Of a stretch of DNA of 52,255 nt, positions 15,337 through 23,999 are shown one piece after another. Under the pieces are notes generated by a model. That model did no database searches and was not told the origin of the DNA. It worked only from the letters and a program-made list of their open reading frames with translations. Source of the DNA: Pseudomonadota bacterium (GTDB taxonomy: Bacteria > Pseudomonadota > Gammaproteobacteria > Burkholderiales > Burkholderiaceae_B). The translations under genes were made by a program, and so were the position numbers. Position 1 is the stretch's first letter; each line of letters starts with the position of its first letter. Where the stretch lies: contig JAEWFK010000095.1 of assembly GCA_023388835.1 (NCBI GenBank), positions 1 through 52,255 on the forward strand, written 5' to 3'.

Positions 15337-16731
15337 TTGACGCAAGAGGAAACCCAAAGCAGCCGCAAGACGGACGCCGCGGCCGATGGGCTGCCGATAC
15401 CGCGGCGCTACTGGTCCGCGGCGGTGATGATACTGGGCATCACCGTGACAGTCTTCGACTCCAGCATGTCGAATGTCGCTTTGCCGGCCATCTCGTCCTC
15501 GTTAGGTATACCGGCCAGCCAATCCGTCTGGGTCGTGCTCGCCTACAGCTTGACGGTGGTGGGCTGTCTTCTGCCTTTGTCCGCCGTGGTGGAGCGGGTG
15601 GGTTTCCGTCCGATGTACGCCGTCGGCATGAGCGTCTTCCTGGTGGCGTCCGTCTCCGCGGCACTGTCGTCGACCATGCTTCAACTGGTGGTGTCCCGCG
15701 TGGGACAGGGGCTGGGTTCCGCCATGCTCATGTGCTTGTTCGGCGGCATCGTGCGCAACACCTATCCTTTGAGCCGCTTGGGCGTGGGTATCAGCATTAA
15801 TGCCTTCACCGTGGGAATCATGGCGGTGCTGGGACCGACACTGGGCGCATTGCTGCTGCAATGGGCCTCTTGGCAGGCGATTTTCCTCGTCAACATTCCG
15901 CTTTGCCTGCTGTCCTTCCTGTGGCTTCGGCACCTTCCCGATATTCCGCGTCGCTCCGGCCCTTTCGACTGGATGGCGTGCGCGCTCAGCGCGGCCCTGT
16001 TCGGCTCAACCCTGTTCGGCCTGGAGTCGATCGCACGCGACCCCTCGGTGGGTGTCCTGTGTCTCGGCGCTGCGGTCTTGCTGACCTGGGTGCTGGTGCG
16101 GCGCTCCTGGGGCCAGCCCGCCCCCGTCGTGCCGGTCGACCTGCTGCGAATCCGCTCGATTGGCTATTCGGTCGCTGCATCCGCGTTTTTCTTCGCCGCC
16201 CAGATGGCGGCTTTCGTTGCGTTGCCGTTCTACTTTCAGGCGACTTACTCGGCGTCGTACGCCCAGGTCGGCTTGTATCTGGGCTCCTGGGCGATTGGCG
16301 GCGCGTTGATGGCGCCTGTGTCGGCTTATACGGCAGCGCGCTACCCCGTTGCGATCCTCTGCGCCCTGGGTTCCATCACGATGATGGTGGGGCTGCTGGG
16401 CGTGCTTTTATTGCCTTCGGACAGCGACACCGCTTGGTTGTTTCTGTGCATGTTTCTTGGTGGTGTCGGCTTCGGCTTCTTCCAGACGCCCAATAACCGC
16501 GCCATGCTGGGGGGCACCCCCCGACACCGCAGCGGCGCTGCGGGCGGTATGCAGGCGACAACGCGGGTGTTCGGCCAGGCGGTGGGTACCGCCTGTGTGG
16601 GCTTGGCCTTCCAGTTGAGCAGCGGGCGCGGCGCCATGCTGGGCCTGATCGTGGCCATTTGCTGCGCGCTTGCCGCTTTGGCCGTCAACGTGATTCGGCA
16701 GTTTGACCCTACGCCCGACGCGCGCTTTTGA
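15337..16731 (+). CDS. MFS exporter, DHA2 (EmrB/QacA) family
   Basis: Proton-driven exporter of 464 aa with about 14 membrane helices, typical of the 14-TMS drug:H+ antiporter family. Visible family traits: the helix 1 motif TVFDSSMSNVALPAIS, QSVWVVLAYSL, motif A-like VVERVGFRPMYAVG, and the motif C-like GPTLGALLLQWASWQAIFLVNIP after helix 5. The substrate cannot be told from sequence. No ATG is available in frame. TTG 15337 is preferred because a G-rich ribosome-binding stretch (GGGGAAGCAGG) ends at its edge; TTG 15265 is a longer alternative with no support. It runs 14 bases ahead of the glycosyltransferase and could export a glycoconjugate or a drug. Confidence 0.82.
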   Translation: MTQEETQSSRKTDAAADGLPIPRRYWSAAVMILGITVTVFDSSMSNVALPAISSSLGIPASQSVWVVLAYSLTVVGCLLPLSAVVERVGFRPMYAVGMSVFLVASVSAALSSTMLQLVVSRVGQGLGSAMLMCLFGGIVRNTYPLSRLGVGISINAFTVGIMAVLGPTLGALLLQWASWQAIFLVNIPLCLLSFLWLRHLPDIPRRSGPFDWMACALSAALFGSTLFGLESIARDPSVGVLCLGAAVLLTWVLVRRSWGQPAPVVPVDLLRIRSIGYSVAASAFFFAAQMAAFVALPFYFQATYSASYAQVGLYLGSWAIGGALMAPVSAYTAARYPVAILCALGSITMMVGLLGVLLLPSDSDTAWLFLCMFLGGVGFGFFQTPNNRAMLGGTPRHRSGAAGGMQATTRVFGQAVGTACVGLAFQLSSGRGAMLGLIVAICCALAALAVNVIRQFDPTPDARF

Positions 16732-16745
16732 GCATTTGATCGACC

Positions 16746-17831
16746 ATGCGGATTCTTCAACTCAACCTGGAGCGCGGCTGGCGAGGCGGTGAGCGCCAGA
16801 CCTTGCTGACCATGAGCGGCCTGCGGCCTGCAGGACACGATGTCGAACTGCTGGCGCGCAAAGGGGGCGAACTGGCCCGGCGCGCGGCGGAGCTGGATTT
16901 CGTGGTGCACGAATGCGAGAACGCCGTTCAAGTCTGCCGCTTTCTTATGTCGCGCCGTCGCCAGTACGACGTCATGCACGCTCAGACGGCCAACATGATG
17001 AGCTGGCTGGCTTTGCTGCGTCCCTGGCTGAAGGCCCGTGTTGTTTTCACGCGCCGCACCGCGTTCCCCTTGCGAAAAAAGGAATCGCGCAATGCCTGGA
17101 AGTGGCGGCAGGCCGATGCTCTGGTGGCTATCAGCGATGCCGCCTCGGCCGAGCCCCGGCGCCTGGGGTTTGATGTCGCTGTCATTCCCAGTGCGGTCGA
17201 GTTCCGGCCCCTCAATTCCGCGCATCTGGAGACTTTCGCCCAAGAGCAGAAGCTGGAAGGGCGGCGCGTGCTGGCCACCGCGGCGGCGCTCACCGTCGAG
17301 AAAGATCCTCTCACGCTGGTTGCGGCCGTTCAGGCCTTGGCGCAGGACCGAAGCGATTTCGTCTTTCTTCATCTGGGCGCGGGCGGCAGCGAAGAGGCCG
17401 CGGTGCACGCCCGGGTACAAGAGCTTGGGCTGGAGTCGGTCTATCGTTTTGCCGGCTTCCACGCGGGCATCGAAGACCTTTACCGCTTGATGGACGTCTT
17501 CGTTCTTTCGTCGCGTTACGAAGCGCTCGGTAGCAGCGTGCTGGATGCTTTTTTATACGGCGTGCCAGTGGTGGCGACCCGAGCCGGCGGGCTGCCCGAA
17601 CTCCTGGCCGACGGGCGGGGGCTGCTCAGCGAAGTGGGGGATCCCAAGGCGCTGGCCGCCAACATGGCGCGCGTTCTAGACGACCCCGCCCTGCGGGCGA
17701 CCATGGTCGAACGGGCTGGGCACTACGTTGCCCGGGAGCACGACCCAGCTGCCATGGTGGAGCGTTATCTCGACGTTTATACCGGACGCCGTCCTCGTTG
17801 TTTTCCTGCAATGGGAAATCTGTTTCCTTAG
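16746..17831 (+). CDS. Glycosyltransferase family 4 protein (GT-B fold)
   Basis: Cytoplasmic or membrane-associated sugar transferase of 361 aa with two Rossmann-like halves. The N-terminal acceptor domain begins RILQLNLERGWRGGERQT, which has the glycine-rich loop of GT4 enzymes. The donor domain contains AAALTVEKDPLTLVAAV and the E-x7-E region ESSRYEALG-type motif: SSRYEALGSSVLDAFLYGVPVV followed by GGLPEL. The donor and acceptor are unknown; cell-surface glycan or LPS decoration is typical. It follows the DHA2 exporter closely, and nothing nearby identifies a wider polysaccharide cluster. Bases 17832-17948 hold no gene. Confidence 0.85.
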   Translation: MRILQLNLERGWRGGERQTLLTMSGLRPAGHDVELLARKGGELARRAAELDFVVHECENAVQVCRFLMSRRRQYDVMHAQTANMMSWLALLRPWLKARVVFTRRTAFPLRKKESRNAWKWRQADALVAISDAASAEPRRLGFDVAVIPSAVEFRPLNSAHLETFAQEQKLEGRRVLATAAALTVEKDPLTLVAAVQALAQDRSDFVFLHLGAGGSEEAAVHARVQELGLESVYRFAGFHAGIEDLYRLMDVFVLSSRYEALGSSVLDAFLYGVPVVATRAGGLPELLADGRGLLSEVGDPKALAANMARVLDDPALRATMVERAGHYVAREHDPAAMVERYLDVYTGRRPRCFPAMGNLFP

Positions 17832-17948
17832 TTGCCCGCTATTCAGAGATTATCAAATTCATACAAGTCGTTAGAATTGTCGGGCGCAAGCTCATTCGGC
17901 CGTGGCCGCCGAGCTTCGAGCACTCCACTTTTTTGACGGAATTTAAGT

Positions 17949-19871
17949 ATGAACCGGTTTTCACGTCTTACCGTCAGGGCCAAGCTCACAGCGTGTTTTG
18001 CCCTGGTCGCGGCCATCGCAGCCATTATCGGCGGGGTCGGCGTGTTGTCCATGCAGCGCACGGGCGCCCTGACTGAACAAATGCAGAACGTCGACATGCC
18101 TGGGCTTTATGTCACCGGACGTGTCGATTCAGAATACAAGACCGCCGGCCGTTCGCTACGGGATGTACTGCTTGCGTCCGACGCACGTGCGCGCCAGGAA
18201 GCAGTGACGCGACTGGAAAAAAACTTTGCGGACGTACAGCAGATCGCCCGCGAGCTGCCCAAGTACTTTGTCTCCGAAGAGCGGCTCGCCATGATTGAAC
18301 GACTGACTGCGGCGCTGGCCGCGTATCAGGCGGGCTCGCGCGCGGCCATTGAAAAGGCGAGCGAGAGCACGTTCTCGGCCCGCGATCAGGCTTTTCAGAT
18401 GCTCGTTCGTGATGTGAAGCCGCATGGCGATACCGCGGAAGGGATTATTGCGAACCTGTTGGATGCCAAGCGAGCGAATGCCCGCGCATTGTCCGCCGAG
18501 ATCGATGAGCTCGAGCTCACGACTTTCATTGTGACCGCGTCGATCACTGTGCTGGGCGTTTTGCTGGCGATTCTGCTGGGTTTTCTCCTGGCCCGTTCCA
18601 TCTTGCGACAGCTGGGCGGAGAACCCTCTGACGTGGTTGCCATTGCGTCTTCTATCGCGAAAGGCGACCTGACGGCACACATCGATACGGAGAAGGTGGG
18701 GGCCAACAGTGTGCTGGCCAACATGGCGGCCATGCAGGCGTCGTTGCGGCGTCTGGTTGGCTCGGTCCGCACCAGCAGCCAGAGCATTGCCAGCGGTGCC
18801 AGCCAGATTGCGGCAGGCAATACCGATCTTTCGCAGCGCACTGAAGAACAGGCGGCGAATCTGACCCAAACCGCTTCGGCCATGGAAGAATTGTCCGGCA
18901 CCGTTCAGAGCAATGCCGATGTGGCCCGCCAGGCCGCGCAGCGCGCCATGGCTGCCAGTCGCTCGGCCGAGAACGGGGGCGAGGTGGTGAACAACGTCGT
19001 CCAGACCATGGCCGGCATTACGGAATCGTCCAAGCGCATCGTCGATATCATCTCGGTGATCGACAGCATCGCTTTCCAGACGAACATTCTGGCGCTGAAC
19101 GCGGCAGTGGAAGCCGCTCGGGCCGGCGAACAGGGCCGGGGCTTTGCCGTGGTGGCCAGCGAGGTACGCAGCCTGGCTCAAAAGAGCGCGGCCGCGGCCA
19201 AGGACATCAAACTTCTGATCGACGACAGTGTGCAGAAGGTCGAAGATGGCAGCCGGCTCGTCGACACCGCCGGCGAGACCATGGAAGGCATTGTCTCCGA
19301 CGTCAAGCAGGTCACCGACCTCATCAGCGAAATCAGCGCGGCGACGTCGGAACAGACCTCGGGTATTTCCCAGATCAACGACGCCGTGCTGCAGCTCAGC
19401 GATGTCACCCAGCAGAACGCGGCTCTGGTCGAGCAAAGCGCGGCCGCGTCCGGCAGCCTGAACGAGCAGGCACGCCGCCTGGTGGAGCTCGTTGCGACCT
19501 TCAAGCTGGAAAGCGGCCAATCCACCGGCGGTTCTGCTCAATCCGCCTCGGCGGGAGCCACTCAACCCAAGGTCATCTCTGTGCCGCCCGCCACCATAGA
19601 AGGAGGCGCGCGTCGCACTGAGCGTCCGGCAGCGGCTTCAGCGCGTGGCAACGCTGCGGCGAATCCCACACGAGGCAACGGTGCTGCGAATCCAGCGCGC
19701 GGCGGAGCTAAGGTCGGCATCGCGCCCGCCACTCCTGCCAAAGCGCCCCGGCCAGCGCCGGCGCTGATGGGAGCCAAGCCTGCGCTTGCGACGGCGGGTG
19801 TGACCGCAGCGGCCGGCATGGCGACTTACGGATCGGGCGTATCCAAGGAAGATGACTGGGAAGAATTCTGA
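17949..19871 (+). CDS. Methyl-accepting chemotaxis protein (Tar/Tsr-type chemoreceptor)
   Basis: Transmembrane chemoreceptor of 640 aa. Order: helix 1 (about 11-32), a periplasmic four-helix-bundle ligand domain of about 155 residues, helix 2 (about 190-213), HAMP, then a long cytoplasmic coiled coil. The invariant hairpin tip for CheA/CheW contact is present (IDSIAFQTNILALNAAVEAARAGEQGRGF). After residue 520 there is a flexible A/P/G/R-rich linker with TRGNGAANPARGG-type repeats. The final residues DDWEEF resemble the C-terminal tether that recruits CheR/CheB. The ligand is unknown. No che or flagellar genes are nearby, so it is a dispersed receptor. A strong terminator lies beyond it, inside the opposing lrp gene. 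Confidence 0.95.
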   Translation: MNRFSRLTVRAKLTACFALVAAIAAIIGGVGVLSMQRTGALTEQMQNVDMPGLYVTGRVDSEYKTAGRSLRDVLLASDARARQEAVTRLEKNFADVQQIARELPKYFVSEERLAMIERLTAALAAYQAGSRAAIEKASESTFSARDQAFQMLVRDVKPHGDTAEGIIANLLDAKRANARALSAEIDELELTTFIVTASITVLGVLLAILLGFLLARSILRQLGGEPSDVVAIASSIAKGDLTAHIDTEKVGANSVLANMAAMQASLRRLVGSVRTSSQSIASGASQIAAGNTDLSQRTEEQAANLTQTASAMEELSGTVQSNADVARQAAQRAMAASRSAENGGEVVNNVVQTMAGITESSKRIVDIISVIDSIAFQTNILALNAAVEAARAGEQGRGFAVVASEVRSLAQKSAAAAKDIKLLIDDSVQKVEDGSRLVDTAGETMEGIVSDVKQVTDLISEISAATSEQTSGISQINDAVLQLSDVTQQNAALVEQSAAASGSLNEQARRLVELVATFKLESGQSTGGSAQSASAGATQPKVISVPPATIEGGARRTERPAAASARGNAAANPTRGNGAANPARGGAKVGIAPATPAKAPRPAPALMGAKPALATAGVTAAAGMATYGSGVSKEDDWEEF

Positions 19872-19899
19872 CTTAAGAGTCGAGCGCTTCCGCAGGCCG

Positions 19900-20400
19900 C
19901 TAGACTCGGGAAGGCAGCGGCAGGCGGGTTTCGAACTTGCTTCGATGTATGGCAAAGAACGTGCGCACATTGCGCACGTTTTTTTTTGATGTGAACACTC
20001 GATGCGCCAGCGAGTGATAGGCCGGCATGTCCGCCAGCTGCAGAACGAGTATGAAGTCCGGCCCGGGCGACACCCGGTAGCACTGTTGTATGGCCGGTTC
20101 GTCGATGATGTCGGCCTCGAAGGCATCCAGGTGTTCGGCCGTTTGTATGTCGAGCGTGATTTCGACGATTGCCGTCAAGCCGGCAGCCAGCTTCGCGGGT
20201 TCGAGCAGTGCGACTTCACGCAAGATATAGCCGAGCGAGCGCAGTCGTCGTACTCGCCGGAAGCAGGTGGGCGGCGAGGCATGCACTTTTTCCGCCAGTT
20301 CCTGATTGGTCAACGAACTGTCGTTCTGAAGCGCGTCGAGAATCCGCAGATCCAGATCATCAAGCGCGGTCGAGTCATCGGGGGGAGTGGGCGGCATCAT
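19900..20400 (-). CDS. Lrp/AsnC family transcriptional regulator
   Basis: DNA-binding regulator of 166 aa. The N-terminal winged helix-turn-helix is LDLRILDALQNDSSLTNQELAEKV followed by SPPTCFRRVRRLRSLGYI. The C-terminal RAM/ActR-type ligand domain contains VSPGPDFILVLQLADMPAY. Such proteins usually respond to an amino acid and often regulate a neighbouring gene. Here the candidates are the divergent glmS (186 bases away) or distant genes. No clear Shine-Dalgarno precedes the two adjacent ATG codons (20400, 20397). Its 3' end, encoding KKNVRNVRTFF, doubles on the opposite strand as the terminator of the chemoreceptor gene. Confidence 0.9.
   Translation of the reverse strand: MMPPTPPDDSTALDDLDLRILDALQNDSSLTNQELAEKVHASPPTCFRRVRRLRSLGYILREVALLEPAKLAAGLTAIVEITLDIQTAEHLDAFEADIIDEPAIQQCYRVSPGPDFILVLQLADMPAYHSLAHRVFTSKKNVRNVRTFFAIHRSKFETRLPLPSRV
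19958..19987 (+). terminator. Rho-independent terminator for the chemoreceptor gene, inside the antisense lrp coding region
   Basis: AACGTGCGCA (19958-19967) and TGCGCACGTT (19971-19980) form a perfect 10-bp stem with a 3-base loop, followed by nine T (19979-19987). It lies 87 bases after the chemoreceptor stop codon, wholly inside the oppositely read Lrp/AsnC gene. Confidence 0.88.
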
Positions 20401-20586
20401 AAGAGAAATAATAGTTCAAGAATGCATAGTCTGAGATATGTTATTTCGTTACACACTTTGAGTTACGGAATTTCTCATTTGTGGCCGTATTAAGAAAGCA
20501 AATTTCATAGCGACGGCTTCACAATTCAGATTCACATGGATTGGTAGCGGTCCTTTGATCGTTATGCACTCGAATGGGGAACTGAT

Positions 20587-22416
20587 ATGTGTGGAATCGT
20601 GGGTGCAGTAGGACAACGTGACATCACGCCTATTTTGCTGGAAGGCCTGAAGCGGCTTGAATACCGAGGCTATGACTCTTGCGGCGTGGCCGTACACGCC
20701 GAGGGCGGGCTGAAACGCGCGCGCAGTACGCAGCGGGTGGCCGAACTCGTCGAGCAGGTCGGCAACGAAGCCGTTGTCGGCTACACCGGCATTGCCCATA
20801 CTCGTTGGGCGACCCATGGTGCGCCGGCCACTCATAATGCTCATCCCCACTTCTCGGGCAAGAGCGGTGCGGCGCGGATCGCGCTGGTGCACAACGGCAT
20901 CATCGAAAACCACGATGAATTGCGCGCCGAGTTGATCGAAGCCGGCTATGTTTTCGAGAGCCAGACCGACACCGAAGTCATTGCTCATCTGGTGGATCAC
21001 CTGTACGCAGGCGATCTGTTCGAGGCGCTTCAGCAGGCGATTCCCCGTCTGCAAGGCGCTTATGCCATTGCCGTCTTTTGTCGCGACGAGCCGCACCGCG
21101 TCGTGGGCGCGCGCCAGGGTTCGCCGCTGATCGTCGGCGTGGGCCAGGGAGAGAACTTCTTGGCGTCCGACGCGCTTGCCCTGGCAGGCACCACCGATCA
21201 GATCATTTATCTGGAAGACGGCGACGTCGTGGATCTTCAATTATCACGAGTGTGGATCGTGGATGGCGAAGGCCGGCCGGTCGATCGCAAGGTGCATACC
21301 GTGCATCTTCATACCGCGGCGGCAGAACTCGGCCCTTATCGCCACTACATGCAGAAGGAGATCTTCGAGCAGCCGCGTGCGGTGGCCGACACCTTGCAGG
21401 ATATCGAGACCATCACCCCCGAGCTCTTTGGGGATGGCGCCTACAAAGTCTTCAAAGAGATCGACCGTGTCCTGATACTGGCCTGCGGCACCAGCTATTA
21501 CGCAGGCCTGACTGCGCGGTATTGGGTCGAGGCGCTGGCCAAACTGCCCGTGAATGTGGAAATCGCCAGCGAATACCGCTATCGGGAGAGCGTTCCCGAC
21601 CCTCGGACTCTGGTGGTCACCATTTCACAGTCAGGTGAAACCGCCGACACGCTGGCTGCGCTCAAGCACGCTCGCGGCATGGGGATGGAAAACACTCTGA
21701 CCATCTGCAACGTCGCCACCAGCGCCATGGTCCGCGAATGCCAGCTGCACTACATCACGCGTGCCGGGGTAGAAATCGGCGTGGCCTCCACCAAAGCTTT
21801 CACCACCCAGCTCACCGCGCTGTTCCTGCTCGCCCTTGCGCTGGCACAGGCCAAGGCGCGCAGCACCGACGCCCTGGAAGAAAAGCTGCTCAAGGACTTG
21901 CGCCATCTGCCCGTGGCCATCGGCGCCGTGCTGGCCCTCGAGCCGCAGATCATCGCCTGGGCCGAACGCTTTGCCGGCAAGGAGCACGCCTTATTCCTGG
22001 GCCGGGGCATGCACTACCCCATCGCCCTGGAGGGCGCGCTTAAGCTCAAGGAAATCAGCTACATCCATGCCGAAGCCTATCCTGCCGGCGAGCTTAAGCA
22101 TGGTCCCCTGGCCCTGGTCACGGAGGCGATGCCGGTCGTCACCATCGCGCCCAACGACGAGCTGCTGGAAAAGCTCAAGTCCAATATGCAGGAAGTTCGC
22201 GCGCGTGGTGGAGAGCTTTATGTGTTTGCGGACAGCGATACCCGTATTGCCGGTGGCGAAGGCATGCACGTGATACGCATGCCTGAAAACTACGGGAAGC
22301 TGTCGCCGATCCTGCATACGATTCCGTTGCAGTTGCTGGCATATCACACGGCATGCGCGCGGGGGACGGATGTGGATAAGCCGCGGAATCTGGCGAAGAG
22401 CGTGACGGTGGAGTAG
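20587..22416 (+). CDS. glmS: Glutamine-fructose-6-phosphate aminotransferase (isomerizing) GlmS
   Basis: Makes glucosamine-6-phosphate from fructose-6-phosphate and glutamine, the entry step of amino-sugar synthesis. The protein starts MCGIVGAVG; Cys2 becomes the N-terminal catalytic nucleophile. The glutaminase domain (1-240) has HTRWATHG and NGIIENHDELR. Two SIS isomerase domains follow, with CGTSYYAG, SQSGETADTLAAL and the C-terminal PRNLAKSVTVE. Length 609 aa is standard. The 186-base region between lrp and glmS is AT-rich compared with the rest of the window and should hold the promoter. I saw no ribozyme or riboswitch there. It works in the same pathway as glmU upstream. Confidence 0.97.
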   Translation: MCGIVGAVGQRDITPILLEGLKRLEYRGYDSCGVAVHAEGGLKRARSTQRVAELVEQVGNEAVVGYTGIAHTRWATHGAPATHNAHPHFSGKSGAARIALVHNGIIENHDELRAELIEAGYVFESQTDTEVIAHLVDHLYAGDLFEALQQAIPRLQGAYAIAVFCRDEPHRVVGARQGSPLIVGVGQGENFLASDALALAGTTDQIIYLEDGDVVDLQLSRVWIVDGEGRPVDRKVHTVHLHTAAAELGPYRHYMQKEIFEQPRAVADTLQDIETITPELFGDGAYKVFKEIDRVLILACGTSYYAGLTARYWVEALAKLPVNVEIASEYRYRESVPDPRTLVVTISQSGETADTLAALKHARGMGMENTLTICNVATSAMVRECQLHYITRAGVEIGVASTKAFTTQLTALFLLALALAQAKARSTDALEEKLLKDLRHLPVAIGAVLALEPQIIAWAERFAGKEHALFLGRGMHYPIALEGALKLKEISYIHAEAYPAGELKHGPLALVTEAMPVVTIAPNDELLEKLKSNMQEVRARGGELYVFADSDTRIAGGEGMHVIRMPENYGKLSPILHTIPLQLLAYHTACARGTDVDKPRNLAKSVTVE

Positions 22417-22431
22417 TGGGGGTATCTTCCC

Positions 22432-22941
22432 TTAATACTTTCCCATGTAATCGCGTTTGCCGATCTCAACGCCGTTATGCCTCAAAATCGCATAGGCCGT
22501 CGTTACGTGAAAGAAAAATTGAGGCAAGCCATAGCTCAGAAGATAAGTTTGGGCATCGAACCTGCGCTCTTTTGGCGTCCCTGGGCGCGTAACGATCTCG
22601 CGGCTTTCCTGACCGTCTATGCTCGCCGGGTCGATTCCATCTAGGAAGGCCACGGTCTTGTTGATGAGATTGCTCAATTCTTGGAAGCTGCCTTCGGTGT
22701 CGTCGTTTTTGGGTACTTCGAGACCTGCCAAGCGTGCCGATACGCCACGAGAAAAATCGCAAGCCACCTGAATCTGCCGCGTCAGGGCAAACATATCGGG
22801 AAACAAGCGCGCCTGAAGCAGCGCTTCCGGTTCGATCTTCCGGTCCGCCGCATGGATTTCTGCCTTGCTGATCAATGCATCCAAGCTGCCGAGCATTTGT
22901 TTGAACACGGGCACCGAGGCGGCGTAAAGGGAAATGGTCAT
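22432..22941 (-). CDS. DUF1993 family protein
   Basis: Protein of 169 aa that resembles the DUF1993 family, helical proteins possibly related to the DinB/YfiT four-helix bundle. Typical parts are MTISLYAASVPVFKQMLGSLDALI at the start, RLFPDMFALTRQIQVACDF in the middle, and a C-terminal LPQFFFHVTTAYAILRHNGVEIGKRDYMG. Function is unknown; no enzyme motif is apparent. It converges on glmS with 15 bases between and no visible terminator. Confidence 0.8.
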   Translation of the reverse strand: MTISLYAASVPVFKQMLGSLDALISKAEIHAADRKIEPEALLQARLFPDMFALTRQIQVACDFSRGVSARLAGLEVPKNDDTEGSFQELSNLINKTVAFLDGIDPASIDGQESREIVTRPGTPKERRFDAQTYLLSYGLPQFFFHVTTAYAILRHNGVEIGKRDYMGKY

Positions 22942-23046
22942 GACGACTCCAGGAAAAGGGAGGAGTCATTATAGGCATGAGGCCGAAGCGCTTCGGCAGC
23001 GCAGTCAATTGACTCTGGCTGTGAAGGGTGGGAGTCCGTCCGATGA

Positions 23047-23493
23047 CTACAGTCCCCTGAGCAACCGCCGATCAAACCTTAAACTTTCGATCTCGACGGT
23101 TGCTTGTCCCGCTCCGGGGTGAAGGGGGTTGAACAGAAAGTTGGTGGTGTGCGGCATGACGGCGCTTGGCACGGCCAACAATAGCGCGGTGCGAGTGCGA
23201 AGCCATGTCTCGCCCAAGCCGCGCGTATGGTCGATCTGTTCTTCCCATCGCTGGGGAAGGCCTGTGATCGTCTGTACCGATGCGCCCCTGGGTATGTCGA
23301 CACGCAGTAAGCGCAGATTGTCGGGTATGTCTTCGGCATCAATCTCGAGATGCACCAACACTTCCAGCATGGCTGCTGCCGGCGATTCGGTAAGATACAC
23401 CACAGGCGTGCCCGCATGGTGCCAGCGGCCATTCGCGATTAAACCACCTTGCCCGCTTAGATCAGCAAATGCGCTGATTCTCCACAGCTTCAA
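23047..23493 (-). CDS. RES domain toxin of a type II toxin-antitoxin pair
   Basis: RES-domain toxins (MbcT class) destroy cellular NAD+. The 148-aa protein keeps the family marks: the N-terminal arginine in LWRIS, GRWHHAGTPVVYLTES, and a glutamate in AAAMLEVLVHL. The downstream half ends with a typical NFLFNPLHPGAGQATVEIES region. The start is TTG 23493, which shares bases with the antitoxin stop codon (TTGA). Toxin synthesis is therefore coupled to antitoxin translation. Confidence 0.9.
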   Translation of the reverse strand: MKLWRISAFADLSGQGGLIANGRWHHAGTPVVYLTESPAAAMLEVLVHLEIDAEDIPDNLRLLRVDIPRGASVQTITGLPQRWEEQIDHTRGLGETWLRTRTALLLAVPSAVMPHTTNFLFNPLHPGAGQATVEIESLRFDRRLLRGL

Positions 23494-23939
23494 AACGCAT
23501 ACCCTTCGGCAATCTGAAGGAGCATTTCCTCCACCTGCCGTGTACCCTGAATAGTCATCAGCAGGCTAATCGGCGCCATTCCATTGAAACGCTCCTTGGG
23601 CTTGGAGAGCCAGCGTTTGGCTTTGTATCGGTCTCCAAATACAGTTTGCGCCATGGCCGTGATATGGGCGGTCCGGAACAGGCGGTCGCTTTCATCGACG
23701 CTTAACGGCTGTTCTTTGGACAGACGTGTTTTTAGAGTACGTAGCGGGATGATCTGGTCCCGCTCGACAGGGGTGACTTCCCCTCGATCACATAGATCAA
23801 TGAGTTTTGCTGCGGGGAAACCGTGGACGATGCTGTTGTGGATGTCGGTCTCGGTCGCATCCTCCGGGATTCCCAGCAGCGCTTTTAGGCGGGAGCGATA
23901 TGCGGCATAGCCGGGCTCCCGCATTGCTTTGACGAACAT
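23490..23939 (-). CDS. Xre/MbcA/ParS-type antitoxin
   Basis: Antitoxin of 149 aa that neutralises the RES toxin and represses its own promoter. The C-terminal toxin-binding domain is clear (FGDRYKAKRWLSKPKERFNGMAPISLLMT...G). The middle contains the helical region expected of the Xre-type DNA-binding part (TLKTRLSKEQPLSVDESDRLFR). It is the first gene of the pair, with a promoter and repeated operator immediately upstream. Confidence 0.88.
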   Translation of the reverse strand: MFVKAMREPGYAAYRSRLKALLGIPEDATETDIHNSIVHGFPAAKLIDLCDRGEVTPVERDQIIPLRTLKTRLSKEQPLSVDESDRLFRTAHITAMAQTVFGDRYKAKRWLSKPKERFNGMAPISLLMTIQGTRQVEEMLLQIAEGYAF

Positions 23940-23969
23940 GGTGGTTTCCTAGGGAGGGGCGAGGGCGGC

Positions 23970-23999
23970 GTTTACCGGATTATAGCCGGTGTTTACCGG
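23970..23999 (-). promoter_or_regulatory. Toxin-antitoxin promoter with direct-repeat operator
   Basis: Two exact 9-bp copies, GTTTACCGG at 23970-23978 and 23991-23999 (plus-strand reading), lie 21 bp apart, two helical turns. Between them the minus strand reads TATAAT (23984-23979), a perfect -10 hexamer about 40 bases upstream of the antitoxin start. The -35 region is weak. An antitoxin bound to both repeats would cover the -10, the usual autoregulation of such pairs. Confidence 0.72.

Noticed and set aside
18156..19565. Minus-strand open frame (469 codons) opposite the chemoreceptor
   Set aside because: It is a mirror of a clear chemoreceptor gene and has no family resemblance or ribosome-binding site.
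20401..20586. Possible glmS ribozyme or riboswitch
   Set aside because: The glmS ribozyme is known from Firmicutes. The region is 186 bases, AT-rich, and shows none of the ribozyme's core pattern that I could recognise.
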